From Polydactylus sextarius (lineage: Eukaryota > Chordata > Actinopteri > Polynemidae): a stretch of DNA of 64,000 nucleotides. The position numbers and the translations under genes are program-made. A model generated the notes under the pieces. It did no database searches. It was not told the origin of the DNA and saw only the letters and a program-made list of their open reading frames with translations. This document shows positions 50,211 to 63,520 of this stretch, in pieces (position 1 is the stretch's first letter; every line of letters starts with the position of its first letter). The stretch covers positions 7,557,501 to 7,621,500 of the forward strand of contig CM028922.1 in the NCBI GenBank assembly GCA_016801845.1, read 5' to 3'.

Positions 50211-51340
50211 AGTAGAATGCAAAGATAAGCCCTGAGATCCAATAAAACTGGATGTATGGATGATAGAGGGAGTGAGAGAAAAAGAAATGAGGGGAAAAGG
50301 AAATCTTGAAATTAAAACTACAGTATGTAAAGTTGTGTATGAATGTAAAGTTGTGTATGAACTCAGGAGCATTTAAAGTTCACCATTGCAAAAGGTGCTA
50401 AGATATCAATAGCGAGTTGTAATATTATTACAGTGCCGCTTGAAAGGACCACTAAGCACTTTCTGAGGGCAAAAAAAGAAGAACAACATACATTAAATAT
50501 TAGTATTTGATTATTAAAAGTGTTAAACAATCCTCACACTGTGTGCGATAATGTTATGGTTATGATCTTTAATGTTATGATGATGAATATTTTCTGTTGA
50601 GGATTTTATCCCACAGAGCATGTGTGTCCGTGTTTAATAAAACCAAATGTGAACCATTAGAAAAAGGAAAAAATGGACAACAACTTTGAGGTAATTTTTA
50701 ATCAGAAACAAACTAAAACACTTGTATTCAGCTTTTATGTTATTACTTGTACTGCAGGATAATGTGGTTTTCTCCATGACTTAAGTGTATCTCCTGACTA
50801 TATTACCATGTTGAACTATATTACCAAACTGTTAGGTTGACATGATAATATGATGTGTTAGATTTTAATAAACCTAAACTGTACTTTTTACTGATATGAT
50901 GTACGTGCCAACTGTGTGCCACTCCACACCTCTACTATGAAGACTGACCACTCAGTGTGTTTTTGAACAAACAGATGGACTCTTCAGAATAAGTGTAGCT
51001 GCTCTGAATGTACTCCAAATTTTCTTTCATCCACCCACATAGACAGGTGGCAGTCAAGAGTCCAAGAACAGTTATTTTTATATTTCTACCCATCATGCTC
51101 CAGGGATGGCAGTTTTCTATTGTTCAGTCCACAATTTTGGTCAGTACTAAAATATTTTTCAAACTGTTGGATAAATTATTAAAAATATTGGTAGAGATAT
51201 GTGTAGTCCTCAGAGAATGTAGCCTACTAATTTTGGTAATTCCTCAACATTTTCGCCTGTATCACAATCAAGCAAATGTTCTCATTTGTTCAAAATTCTC
51301 TGTGGTTCATAGAGGAACAAACCTAACTTTGGATCCTTGA
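50211..51340. other. Intergenic: no gene recognised
   Basis: Contains an 18-bp tandem duplication at about 50,325-50,361 (ATGTAAAGTTGTGTATGA twice). The 110-codon ORF at 51,008-51,340 has no recognisable domain. Confidence 0.45.
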
Positions 51341-51665
51341 CCATGACGTTGATATCTGTGGTTCTAAGTGTCTCAACAAACACTGAACGGTTCGGCTCAA
51401 GATGAACTATAATAACCTCGATGAACCTCTGAGAAGAACTGGCGCCATAGTTGGGTCAAAAATATTTGATTCATGATCAAATACCTACAAAACCAGACAT
51501 TTCCATCTGCCTCACCTGTTCTTCATATGGTTAATATTTTAAATTTAGAATTAAATTCAGCACGTTGAGATTGTCATTGTTAACGTGTTAGCATGTTGAC
51601 GTAAAGTAAAAGGTTAGCATAAAGTTAAAGTAGAATTCTTAGAAGAAGGTGACAGATGATTCAGC
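51341..51665 (+). repeat. Teleost interspersed repeat, family A, copy 3 (longer downstream part)
   Basis: Landmarks are CCATGACGTTGATATCTGTGG (compare AAGGTTGGCATTCATGG in copy 1), TGTCTCAACAAACACTG, GATGAACTATAATAACCTCG, GGCGCCATAGTTGGGTCAAA, CAAATACCTACAAAACC, CATCTGCCTCACCTG and a tail of GTTAGCATGTTGAC and GGTTAGCATAAAG. The GTTAGCATG motifs at the end are typical of the downstream part of this fish repeat. It lacks the TGGCCATGAAATT block, so it has an internal deletion. Confidence 0.6.
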
Positions 51666-54600
51666 AAAATATTTGAGCGACTTAAGTGCTGACTCAGACG
51701 TCCAGAAACTAACCACTTGAGTCGGTAACACACCTTGTAAATTTGTCAATTAAAACATGTGTTTCTGCAGTCTAGAAAACAGACGTTCAGCCACGGGGAG
51801 CCTAAGTCACGCTTATCTACTTCTGGTCCATGGGTCCTCTGCTTGTTAAAATTATGAACAAGAGTCAATGGAGGGATAAAAATTATTTTCTGGTCCTGTT
51901 TGAAATGTGTCATGGTTTTCACATATTATACTGTGAATTTTAAATTTAATTTTTTTGACATGTAGAGAGCACTGTTTTGTGACAGGCAGCAAACGTTATT
52001 TTAAGTTTTGTGTGAGACCACATAGTCCTACAACACTCGCCACCAAAATTTATGTAACCATCAAACTCAGCTGTCAGTTAGCTTAACAACCAGCTGACAT
52101 GACGTCACCTATGTGACTGTTTGGTTTGTAGTCTAACCAGTTACATATTTTCAGAAGCATATAAATCAATAATTAGCCAACAAACGTGACAAACATAGCC
52201 TTGACTCACACTAACAGTTATCATTTAAATTAAGATGAAGCGTATGTGCAATTCATTTAAGTCAAAGTGGATCGGAAAATATTTTATTTTCTCTCCATTC
52301 ACTGTCATTTATTTTTCGATCTAAGGACCCGGTGGGTCAACCAGAAGGGACGTGCCATTCTTCCACTTGTCTCCAAGATATTTCAAGAAAAATAATAATG
52401 TTGTTGTGTTGTTTTGTATCTCTGTTATATCTACTTGTATCGTGTTTTTATTTTCATTTTTTTAACATTATGTTTTTATTTATTTAAGTTTTCATTAAAT
52501 TGAGCAGATGCTTGATGACTATGCACTTTTCCTGCGCACTATGAAAAAAATAAAAATAAAAAATAAAAGTAAGAGAGCAGAAGAGTAATTAGCAGGGAGG
52601 AGAGACGAGGCAGTCTGCATCAGTTGTCACAGATGGCTGTCGGATTCTGCCACAGTGATGGAAGACGAGCTGTCATTTTGTGTTTTGGGTTTATCATCAT
52701 TAGGTGAATTGACAATGCCCAAGCATTGTCTTTGTTTCCTCGCTCTCTCCATAACACAAACAGAGTTCAGTGACTCTTGGCAGACATGCTTCGTTGCCAT
52801 CCCCCCCTCAATCTGCTTCGCAGCTCATGAATAACTGTGCCTCTAAAATGAGTTCTGGAGGACACACTGTGTCGACTGTAAATTGTCACATAAGTGTCTT
52901 CTCACCCTAAAAAACAAAATCAGTGTGAGTGAGTGTGCGAAGGGTGGACTTCCAACTCTTCAGCTCTAAAACAGCAGCCTCCTCTATTCACACTTCTCCT
53001 GAGGATTCTTTATCTGTGCGAGGAAGAGGTCAGCAGCTGAGATAAAAACCATTATTTCACTTCCCCGCTGTCTCAAAGTTTGCTCTCTGAGCCACTGTCA
53101 AGATTTGTACTTTTTGATGAATTTGACGTTTTTACTAGCAGACCTTGCTTAGACTATTTACACGTGGAGAATTTTAGCAAAATAAAATACCAAAAAAGAC
53201 AAATGCAATGTTAAGAAAAACTTCTACTTTCCAAGCCTGAAGGTTACAGTTGACAACTCATTTTGCAAAGCTGTGATTTGAAAAAAGGAGGCAATAGAGC
53301 TAAAACATCTTAGTTGCTATTTAATGTCTCCTTTATTTATGTGGAAACTTTGAGTGTATTTTAAATACATTTTTACATGTTATGCTTTTCAGGAAATGGA
53401 AAGTACTTTTTAATGTGGAAACTATAACTATATCACAAAGACATAAAACACTGCATGTTCCAGACCATGGAAATAATTATGAGTTAATTATAGTGAAATC
53501 TAAGTAGCTGAGTGGTACTTGGGTGTATCGTTGAAGCTGTAGTCGCAGCCTCCTGTTGTGCAGCTGTGATGAGGCCTGACAAATTATTTTCTCGTGGGGA
53601 CAATTACTGCCGAAGATGGACATTGTAGACACATTGTCGGCAGCCATGTTGGTGTCTTCAACTTCTGTCCTGCCTGTCTTACCTTTATACCCCGAGCCAT
53701 ATTAACATCTTACAATTCATCTTAATGCAATTGCTAAGAAAACCTCTTTTGTCTGTTTTTAACTTTACACTAATTGCTGACTAATTGCACTTCTACCATT
53801 TCCCACTGCATCAAAATTATGCGACTGCCATTTAAATGGTTCTCGTAATTACTGTGAAATGAGCAGATGGCGAAATGGAAAAGGTTTCTGCTGCCAGCTA
53901 TACTTTTAACTACTACTATTAGTTGCCACATCGTACTAAAGCTGCCTGTCTCTCAGCAGAGGGAAAAACTTAAAAAACTTTACGGCAGGGTACAAAAATT
54001 GCAGGTTGTTACCAAGGAACACTTAGGTGGAGAAAAAAAAAGAAATCCGCCATTATTGACATTGACACCAAATCACAGTCAAGTAGTAGAGACACAAAAA
54101 GAAAGACTTAAATGTAATATATGTGTGTGTTTGTTTGTGTGTGCGCACTTTTCTACAGTCTTTCCTCAGAGAGTGCCGAGTTAGTCAGCAATATTTGTTG
54201 TGGCTCTTTTCTTTCTGGCACTTCCTCACTTCGTGTTTCTCTTGTATTTGTAGTTTTCTTGTATTATTGTACATTATTTGAACAACATGTTTGGCTATTT
54301 CTAATATTGCCTCTGCTTCTTCCACCCCCCCTACCCCTTCGCCCTCTGACAGATGATGCAGTAATTAGTTTGTTCTTTGTACTCAGAAATTCCCAAACAG
54401 AAGATTATGTCAATTACCGTGCGACATTTGACACTAATGACTCCAAATGACATAGCTGTATATATAAGGCATGTGTGCTTCAAAATACGCATGTGCAAAA
54501 TATCAAGTGTATAGCAAATGAAACCCCTGCAGCAAAAAAACAGAGTAAATTTATGTTTAGCAGAAAGGGAAAAAAAGGCAAGGTAGTTCAATACAGAGAG

Positions 54601-57600
54601 TGGATAGGTGACATAGCAGAAGTTGGAGTGTTTTGTTTGCTGAAAGTTGTGTTTACTACAGGCTGTGCGTGCCCCTGATGCCAACAGCCACTCTCTCACG
54701 GGGTCACTAATGCAACTGTTGGAGCTGCTCTGTGCTTTCCATTTCACAGGAGGCAATTGTTACACCTAGTGTTTCCAACCCCTCATCATCTCTATCTCTC
54801 TGTCTTTTCTTTCTCCCGATTTTTTCTCGCCCATCTCCCGTCACTTTGCCTCCGTTTTCCCCGTCACTCTGGCAGTTGTCTCGCTGATAATGGAGAGGCT
54901 GTCATCCTCCCTCTCTCAGCTCACTGTGTGCAACAGGTGCGTGTGATGAGTGTTTAGTGTCACCTATCGCTGTCCTTGTCACCGCTGTGCACCACATCCA
55001 GACGGTGGAAATTCACATCAACACACTTAGATCTGTTTGTGATTGGCTCTGCGTACCCCCACTGCTCACCACTCCACAGAGGGACACAGGCAGGGACTGA
55101 TAAAGGATTTAGATAAATAAAAAGCGCTTATATCCCATCCGGTGACTTTCTACTTTATAAACCTATCAACAAGAAGATTGAAAAGGGCTTAGTCTCCCAG
55201 GGTCCACCGCCATCATCCCCTCAGGCACCCAGAGGATTTGAATTTATTTGACAAAATCTGCAGGAGTCTTGATGCTTCAGAAAACTGGTCAGTAAAAATC
55301 AATGGAATCTTGTGATGAAATGAGTAACAATAAGAAACCACTAAATGTATCATAATGGCTCAGTGGTTTTACTGCTTTCATTTCACAAACTACTCTCCGC
55401 TGTTTTTTTCTGTCCTAAACTCTGTTAACTTGAAACTCTGTTTCATGTTAAAGTTCACATACGATGGCCACTGCCTCATCCGGTCATTTACACCCAGTAA
55501 GTATTCAGTGATTTTGTTGAGTCATGGATCTATAGTCACATGTAGGCTGCCTCTGAGTATGTTGCTGCTGTTACACGTCTTTGTTTTGTTTACATTTGTT
55601 CCACTCAGGTTTATTGCATCTCTCACCTCCTGGATGATTTATGCAATCAGCTGAAGTGTTTACAGCTTATTTTATCTAATATTGTACTGTTTATTGGGTT
55701 TCTACTTCTATATGAAGGGTCCAGGAGCAGTTTTGCAAAATGAGATGTCCAGTTGCTATTGACTTCTGAAAATCTTCCAGTTATCAAAGAAAGTCTTTGT
55801 GATCTCAGTGGCACTAACACTACACTATAATCTGCTCGGAGGTGTAAAAGCATTTTGTGTAGCAGTGTTAGACAGAAAGATAAGGGTGGAATGACTCATG
55901 TAATTTCAGTAGGTACACTGCTTTTGTAAAAAGAAAAAGACAAAAAAAGACGATAGATGAAGGACTCAGGAGCAACATGACAAGACAGAATATTTTATTT
56001 TATTGTTTAATGTCCACTTATTGTCATCTGAACAATTGATCTGAACAATTAGAACAAACCGTTTGCACTCCAACATTGCTCACATTAAGTCCCTTTTAAC
56101 ATTATTTGACTTTAATTACATTTGTAAACATTATAAAACCATATCATCAGCTTGTGTAGATGTAGGTGTCAGGATAAATATTAGTGTTTAAACCAGGCTG
56201 CGAAACCACAGAATGCTGGGAAATGCATTTCTCAGCAGGGTTTGAAAGGCAGAGGCGCTGAAGTATAAAATTGGCAGGTATGTGGGAGTTTTGATCAAAT
56301 GGGATCTCCTGTAAGATGAGGCATTGAGGCTTGCCACTCCACTTAATCTAATAAAATGACAGCTCTGCCTTTCATCAATCTGTCACACATGTATGCTCAC
56401 CTGCACAGTGTACACACACACACACCCACCCACACCCTAAACACTAGCACACAAACATATGGACCCTCAAGAAGGTTACTGCAGATGTCTCTCCACATTA
56501 TATTTAATTATTAAAACTTTGTCTGTCTCCTTCATACTTTATTAAATGCTTTTCCTCTTCTTTATTATTTTATTCAGTCCATGCAGAGAGTTAATGAATC
56601 CTTTCTCTAGAGTTTATTGTTGGAAAAAGGCAGCTGATATTTGCTGATGAAATGATGCACACAGAATTTAGTTACTTTAAGTCTGTTCCGCTAAAGCAGA
56701 CCTGGACCTGGTAATATACAAGCCAAACTGAGTCCACACTACTGGTAAACACTGAGCTGGTAAACAGCTTACTGCAAGCAAGAAGGCAAAGTTCAGTGGC
56801 CTGCTCAACTGTGAAATAGACTTCAAATTGCACGTAATTACTGCATAATGAACTCAATGCGTTCTGTACAAGACCCCTACAATCATACTGAATTAATTAA
56901 AGTTTTAATTACCAAATCACCGTAGGGTATTTGTATGCTAAAAAGGATTGTGAAGTTTTTAGACTAGACTGTTTTAGACCTTATACAAAACTTTTTTGTG
57001 CCCCAAATACACAGAAAGACCAAACTCTCACCTTTACAGGGCACCTGTGATTGATGTTAAAGAAGGTGAATAGATCATGAAATATTTCTTAATCTAAAGT
57101 TAAAAAAAAAAAAAACATCTCAGATCATTAAAAGTTGAGAATTTGCTCACATTAACTATACAGAGTATCCTGCTGTTTTAATAATACTTTTAATATGTAG
57201 TAATTTTAGATAAATTGGGGTTACCAAATTCAGCTAACTGCTGAGTAATTTGATTTTATGCTCATTGCACCATATTTCTCACAGCATCTTCTGTTTATAT
57301 ACAAAAGGAATAACTATGGTATATGAGACATGGACATTAATGACCTTCCTACTGCTTGTCCAGCCAAAAAACTGTATTCTAGCAATAGAGAAGTACACAT
57401 AAGCGCAGAAAAACAAGAACAGCAGGACAGTCGCATACAGAGAAAATGTAGAACAAGGGCATAAACTGTAGACAGGATTTGAGGGTTGGTGTTGTTTTGG
57501 CGACATCACACATGAACCACAATCCACAACAGAAGCAGTCTGAGACGTGTAATCAAGAAATAAACCTCTGCCAGCAGCTGAAAGATACAATAGTTTGCCC

Positions 57601-60599
57601 AGGCAGCAGTAAAAAGCAACCAGCAATCCACTTTCTTCAATCCACTTAGGTACTACTACATTTAAGTCTCCTTCTACATGCGATATCAGCGAATTGCTTC
57701 ATTACCATTATCGAATGACAGCTTTGTTTTCACATCACCTTCCCATGACCACCACTCCTCCACGCATCCCGCCCACATCATCTGTCCACTCACCTGAACA
57801 CACTGAGTAAGATTTCAATTATTTAATACATTGAAACAATGATGCGTTTACTGTGGAGAAAGGCCAATGAAAAGCACTACTCAGTAGTATCCCATGCTCT
57901 TGCTCCTGTCCTCACTTATTTTGTTTTTTTTTTCTTCTTGTTATTTTTTGATATTCCACCATCTTAATTGCAAAACTATACTTGTAGTAACCTTTGATAA
58001 GGACAGTGTGTCTGCCAAAGTTGTGAAATTGCATTTTCTTGTTTCAGGTCATTTGATTCCCCTTTAGTCCCTGGTAGACTTTTGATTTACTGATGTTGTT
58101 GCTGTGGAAAAGCAATGAAGCACAAAGCAGTAAAAAAAAAAAAAAAAAAAAAAAAAACGGAACTATACCAGTGAAGGCCCATTTGTATTTAATTAAATTG
58201 TCATTTTATTGTTCTTTTTGTTTGTACGATTATATAGCTTTTTATAAGGCACATAAATTTTTCCGTCAGAGTTTACTCCTGACCTTGGGAAAACAGTGGC
58301 TTTAGTTTTCCATTTAGTAACATCACAAAGAAACCTTTCTGTCTGTAAGCACCAGACCAAAACTGGTTACAACATTGACTGGGAAGGGGTCGAAAGGGCT
58401 CAACACGGTGTTGGTAATGGAAACAAAGACCATGGTTTAAGATGTTGTACAACACTGCACAATATATTAACCTAAATTAACTGTCTCTGGCATTTACCTG
58501 TGTCAAGCAGATGAATGAACAAAAAAACCCTCAATATTCTTGTGCTATGGTGTGCACTGCGGTACACCAGTCGCATATTTGCTGCACTGACTGTGCCAAA
58601 AACTAATAGATGAGGTACTTAAAATGGGCTCATGAGTGGGTAAGTCTTCAGACTATGGGAACAAAACTTGTCCAAGAAAAAAAAAAAAGAAAGTATTTAT
58701 TTATCATCATATCATGCCGCTGTCTGAAAAAGTTGCAGTAGAAGTTTTATTAAGAAACTTGTTGTTTGGCTACCTCTGTCTCACTGCTCCTATTGACTAA
58801 TAAATTAGAACTTAAAAGTACAATAGACATGGTGACATTTCAAAAAATAAATAAATAAATAAAAATAATACCTTCATCATGAATGGTATTATTTAATTTA
58901 AATGGGAGTACAACATAATACTAATGCAAGTTTTCTCTTCTGACATAGCTGAGGATGAATGCACAAATGAAATATTATGCACCGTCTGTGGTATCTTGTG
59001 TACAAGTCAGTGGTTGACAGATTGCTAATATGGTGGCAGTAAATTCTCCAGGCTCAAATTCAAGTTGCTCTGTGGCAGATGTGACATTTCACATTTTGCT
59101 TTTAGTCCTTTCACTGTTGTGCAGAGACGACATGAAAAGGTAGCTCTGTGATGATTTGATTCTGTGTGTGTATTTAAAAGGCCCCTTGTGAACACCAAGA
59201 ATGAAGTCAGTTTTAGTCTGTACATCCATAAGAGAGAGTTATGCCTTCACTGCAAGAAATTAATTACTTATGCCCCGGGCAAAACGTAATGTATCACTGG
59301 GAGGTGTAGTAAGTCTTTCAGCTTGCGCTCTAAGGTCATTAATTAAAGGTGTTCAGCTGCAGGGGGTTGATTGGTGACTGGTCCAGCTGTCAACAAACTA
59401 ACATATGCACATGTATTTGATATATGCAAACATATGTGCATACGTTTATTTATGTGGGAAACCGTCTTCTGCTGGACTGAAGTGAACTTCACAATTCAGA
59501 TTTTATAAAAAGGATCAATCAGTTCTCCATGACTGCGTTCTTTAAGGTATCCTGTGTTAGGTGCAAATGGTGCCGCTGCTGTAACTGCTGTGAGCCATAT
59601 GGTCCCTTTATACTCATAATACATACAGTTCAGATCCTTGGCGTTAAGTCAAATTTAAAGTGAGCACTAGATTCCAAGAAGCATCTTTGAAATCAGGAGA
59701 GTGCATTGCTTGTTGACATTAGGGTGGCTCTTTGTCCTTCTGCAAATGATGGTGACGTTATACATATGGCCTGATTTAACCATAGCCTTACTGCAGTGCA
59801 ACAAAGTTTTAAAAAGATGAACACTTTGAGTGGTTGTACAACTGTTCTACCCGACCCTTCAGTTAGAATCTGAAGTCCCTGTCAATGGAGAAGTATTTCA
59901 TGTTTTTTTCACAAGTGCAGGTTAAATGAATTATCAGATAAACTGTCATTCAGATGCATCTATTGTATTACAGAAATTCCAGTGTTAAATCAGACTGTAG
60001 CAGTAAACTATTATAGATATGAGTCACAAAGGACCAATCTTGATTCAGTGATTGTGTGTTCAATCTCCCATCAATGGTAATAAACTTTGGAGGGTGAGCA
60101 ACAAAATGAGATGTCTTATTTGAAGAACAACGAGGGGGAAAAAAAAGGAAATTGCAGCTACTTAGTTTGGTAGTATTGATGCAAGGCTGTAATAAGTAAC
60201 AATGACACAAATGTACTAAACAATGATATAGGTCGTTTCTTCCTACCATTTGATATGACTCATGGAAGTGTTTCCCAGAATAGCACCCCCATGGCAGCAG
60301 GTGTGCCAGTTCTTGTCACCATAGTTACAGTAATAAGCACCTAACCTCCCACTTTACTTTGGTTATACTTAAGACAGATGGAAGAAGTAACTCAACAATA
60401 AAAAGCAAATATGGGTTGTAATGAGCTGCAGTAGCAGTTGTTATTTTGTGTCATGTGGAATCATACCAAATACGACTGAAATTAAAACGAACAACAACAG
60501 TTGTAAACAGGTCAGAAAGGTCCGTGCTTATTATCAGTCCGTTCATGTGATGACTACAGAGAGAACGAAAGATATTTTGTAGATTCTATTTTGTGCCTA
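51666..60599. other. Intergenic: no conserved gene recognised
   Basis: About 9 kb. Small repeats include an A run at 58,132-58,157 (26 bases) and (AAAT)n near 58,845-58,867. The parts 52,590-52,900 and 54,780-55,010 are less AT-rich and might be conserved non-coding sequence. The 105-codon ORF at 53,867-54,184 starts with a signal-peptide-like hydrophobic stretch but has no codon or splice support. Confidence 0.45.
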
Positions 60600-61330
60600 T
60601 GAGAATTTGTCGTCCTGGTGTTAGAAACTGGTAGGACTGTTGCAGGGGTTGAGAGGGGATCTGCTTGATCACAGTTTCTTTCCTGATTAATGACCGGGTG
60701 TACAGTTCAGATAAGGGAGTTTGGGGTGAACCAATTATCTTGCTGGCCTAATTAGTTATGTGAAAAAAAAGTTTTTTGTGTTTATTGTTCAGGACAATGT
60801 GTCCTGCAAACCAGGGTTTAAATGTCCTTACAAATACTAAAAGTGTCTGGATGTGCTGCGAAAAAAAGACAAGGTGTCTATTTGTCCCAATTTGTACAAG
60901 AATTGCACTGGATTTTGATACTGAGGTATCTGAAAAGATGTGGTTGTTGTTGTGAGTCTATTTTTCTCTGCTCAGCACAGCTGTTTGGTGTTGGGGAAGT
61001 TGAGCTCAAAGAGCTTTTAGCCCGAATTTTTTTTTGGACCAAGTTGTTTACTGCCTGATGGTATTCAGACAGAGCGTTGGTGCCAGTCATTTTGGCCACT
61101 GGGGTCATGTCATCTCCGCCCTGTCAGCAAATGTCATTCCTTCACTGCTGTAGGAATTTTTGGTGTAAATAGAGAAGAGCATGGAGGATAAAACACAACC
61201 TTGGGGTGTTCCCTCAAGCTCTATTAAATAAATGCTGCCACTCTGAGCTCGACCATCTGCTAATCAAAATAACTAACAGCTTTAGTCAACTTTCAGGGAC
61301 ACTTCTAATTACTGACTTTGTGATATCCAG
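60600..61330 (-). mobile_element. Decayed LINE reverse-transcriptase fragment
   Basis: Reading the minus strand, 61,105-61,290 gives SGSIYLIELEGTPQGCVLSS followed by MLFSIYTKN and TFADRAEM, ending at a TGA (61,107-61,105). GTPQGCVLSPLLF is reverse-transcriptase motif B of non-LTR retrotransposons. A shifted frame just after it (61,108 down to 60,878) continues with EYHQAVNNLVQKKI, matching the normally following part (...EVEQLVQWC...). Stops and frameshifts show it is dead. The segment down to about 60,600 looks like the rest of the same element read in antisense, but there I rely on nucleotide resemblance only. Different family from the fragment at 4,284. Confidence 0.68.
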
Positions 61331-62468
61331 AAAAGTTTAATGAGAGCTTTGCCCTGCAGCGTGGAAAGCTACACTATGCTTTCTTTTAAATTAGATTGCA
61401 CCACTGCCAACTGCCCACTTGTTTATTTGTGTTTACCATAGCCATCGGTGCTGTGAGTGTTGGCAGCATCAGTTGTAGAGAAGGATATCTGTTAATAAAC
61501 AGGTTATCTACCTAGATCTTTCAGCCATCTGCATCTTTCTCTGTGCCATTGAACAAAAAGAAGAATCTAAGTTCAGCACACCATATGCCTACTTTGCTTG
61601 GTTTTACTTGGTGCATTTTGTGCTTTCAGAAGTTCAAAACCTCTGTGGGTGAGTCGAATAATGTAAAAAAAAAAAAAAAACAGGTGTGTGTGTCCTCGTG
61701 CACATTGTGACCATCTGTTATTTGTCCCAGGGTGAATCTATTGCTGTTTTAGGACAGATGCAAGCTCAGATGCAATAGCTCACCTCCACTGCCAGAAACA
61801 ACATAATGCATCTCAGACAAAGCTCTTTGTGTTTTGTATACTTCTGTTAAATTGCCAGCAAAAGTTACAATGGAGCGGCATATTGCACATCAAAACAATC
61901 AAAAGAAACTGTTTTATGCTTGATGTAATTACTGAGATTAAAAAAGAGAGAATTGGAGTCATGTTGTGATTTAAAAAAATGGTTGTGTGCAACTAGATAT
62001 CAAAGGAAATACAGCCTTAATTCAGTCTTTTTTTAAGTACTGTTGACAATAGGGATGTTTGTGTGATCACAAAGCTCTTGTTTCCACTGGCATTTAAACC
62101 TCCAGACCAATTTGTACCTGTCCATTCTTGTTTTGTTGACTCTGCAGTGCTTTAATCCAGCTATTAAGTGTTCGCTAGTTTCATTGGCAGTTGCTTCATT
62201 AACTGCTGCAAACTTGCAATCTAAGACTGAGCACCTGTCTTCCATTTAAGCTGCCACCATGTGCCATTACAAGATACGCCTTCGAACACTGCGAGACTGA
62301 TTTCTACAGCATAATGCAGGATGGAGCCCACATGGTGAAGCCAACAAAAAAATCCAAATGCAAAAAGTGCAGGAGGGCTGAGACTGGCCTTGGAGGATGA
62401 GAATTTAACTCTTGCTTGTTACTGTGCTGGTAACCATACCTCATTTATTTTATTGCAGAATTTGGTAC

Positions 62469-62508
<40 letters not shown>

Positions 62509-63354
62509 ATGCTTGGTTACCGCAGTTAAGCCTACATATTTCTTGACTTTTGTGACATCTCACAGGTATAACATGAAATTATGAATTTTACAAAAACATA
62601 AACTTATAGTGTTTGTTTGAAATCCAGTTCAGTGAAATTATAATGCATTGCATATTGCCGGTTCTGGCATCAGTTGCGATGCCTCTGACCATGCTGTCTG
62701 CAGAGTTTGCAGCAGTGAAATATTTAACATTGTTTGGAGGCACAGCTCTTTGGCTGACCTCTGCTTCAGAGCTGGGGGTGGTAGAGTGGTACATGGAAGC
62801 AGTGAGAGGAAAAAGCAAAGGATTACATTGAGAAAGGAAAAAGGTGGGAAAAAAAGTCAGTTGACAAACCTGAATTCTGAAATCCGGTTTGTTCCTGCAC
62901 ATAGATGGTGTTATTTTTTTTCAGGGCTAGTGAGTCATGTATATTTTTTTCTGTAGCACAGACAGCCATAAGATTGTACTTCAATGTATTCTGTTAGTAT
63001 ACTGCTGGCAGCAAGAGCTTACACAAGAAAATAGAAGACTGTATAAATGCAAATGTGATTTTGGTTTTGCAAATATTTTAAGATGCAGGAATAGCACATG
63101 CTATATTTTGGACCTGGTGAGGGACGATGAATATAAAATAAACAAACTTCTGAAGTTTGTAAACCAAGATGTACATAAATTGAGTCTTTATTTCCTAGTC
63201 TGAACATGATTAAACTATATTTATGACTTCAATGGGGTAAGACAGGACCTTTAAGACTAACATACAGTAAAGCAGCCAATACCAGCAGGAGTCCTACAAA
63301 GACCCAGCTTTTCTTAATGATGATCCAGCCTGCTGTTTTGAGAAGATATACATT
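61331..63354. other. Intergenic: A runs, no gene recognised
   Basis: Contains an A run at 61,665-61,680 and a longer one at 62,475-62,507. Overlapping ORFs of 70-104 codons on both strands around 62,590-62,960 have no recognisable domain. Confidence 0.45.
62475..62507. repeat. A33 homopolymer
   Basis: 33 uninterrupted A residues, among the longest homopolymers in the window. It could be the tail of an old retrotransposed sequence, but no recognisable body or target duplication is seen next to it. Confidence 0.9.
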
Positions 63355-63520
63355 GCAGGTGGCGGTGTGGCTCAGGGGTTAATACTGTCATCTCACAGCA
63401 AGATACTGGAACACAATTACTGCCCGAATCTTTCAATTTGCATCTTGTCTTTGCATTGGCGTTTGCAGGTGGTTTGCTTTGTCCATGGTCAATTTGAAGT
63501 TAGGTGAACTAGACTTTCTA
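63355..63520 (+). repeat. Teleost interspersed repeat, family B, copy 2 (tRNA-like head)
   Basis: Starts GGTGGCGGTGTGGCTCAGGG, then TTAATACTGTCATCTCACAG and CAAGATACTGG, followed by TTTGCATCTTG, GGCGTTTGCAGGTGG and CATGGTCAATTTGAAGTTAG. The usual form is GGCGGTGTGGCTCAGTGGTTAG, CACTGTCGCCTCACAGCAAG, GTTTGCATGTTCTCCC, GTGTTTGCGTGGGTT. TGGCTCAGxGGTTA resembles a tRNA A-box, so this may be a SINE-like unit. Inverted relative to the copy at 21,548. The usual GGTTCGAATCC B-box is lost. Confidence 0.6.

Noticed and set aside
53867..54184. 105-codon + ORF with a signal-peptide-like start
   Set aside because: Hydrophobic start followed by Lys-rich and then GT-repeat-derived residues; no homology recognised, no splice sites or promoter.
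62588..62956. Overlapping ORFs on both strands, considered as a transposase fragment
   Set aside because: No catalytic motif or terminal repeats; neither frame resembles a family I know.
63355..63430. tRNA gene suggested by GTGGCTCAGGGGTTA
   Set aside because: Only an A-box-like block is present; no cloverleaf, anticodon arm or B-box. It fits a decayed interspersed repeat.
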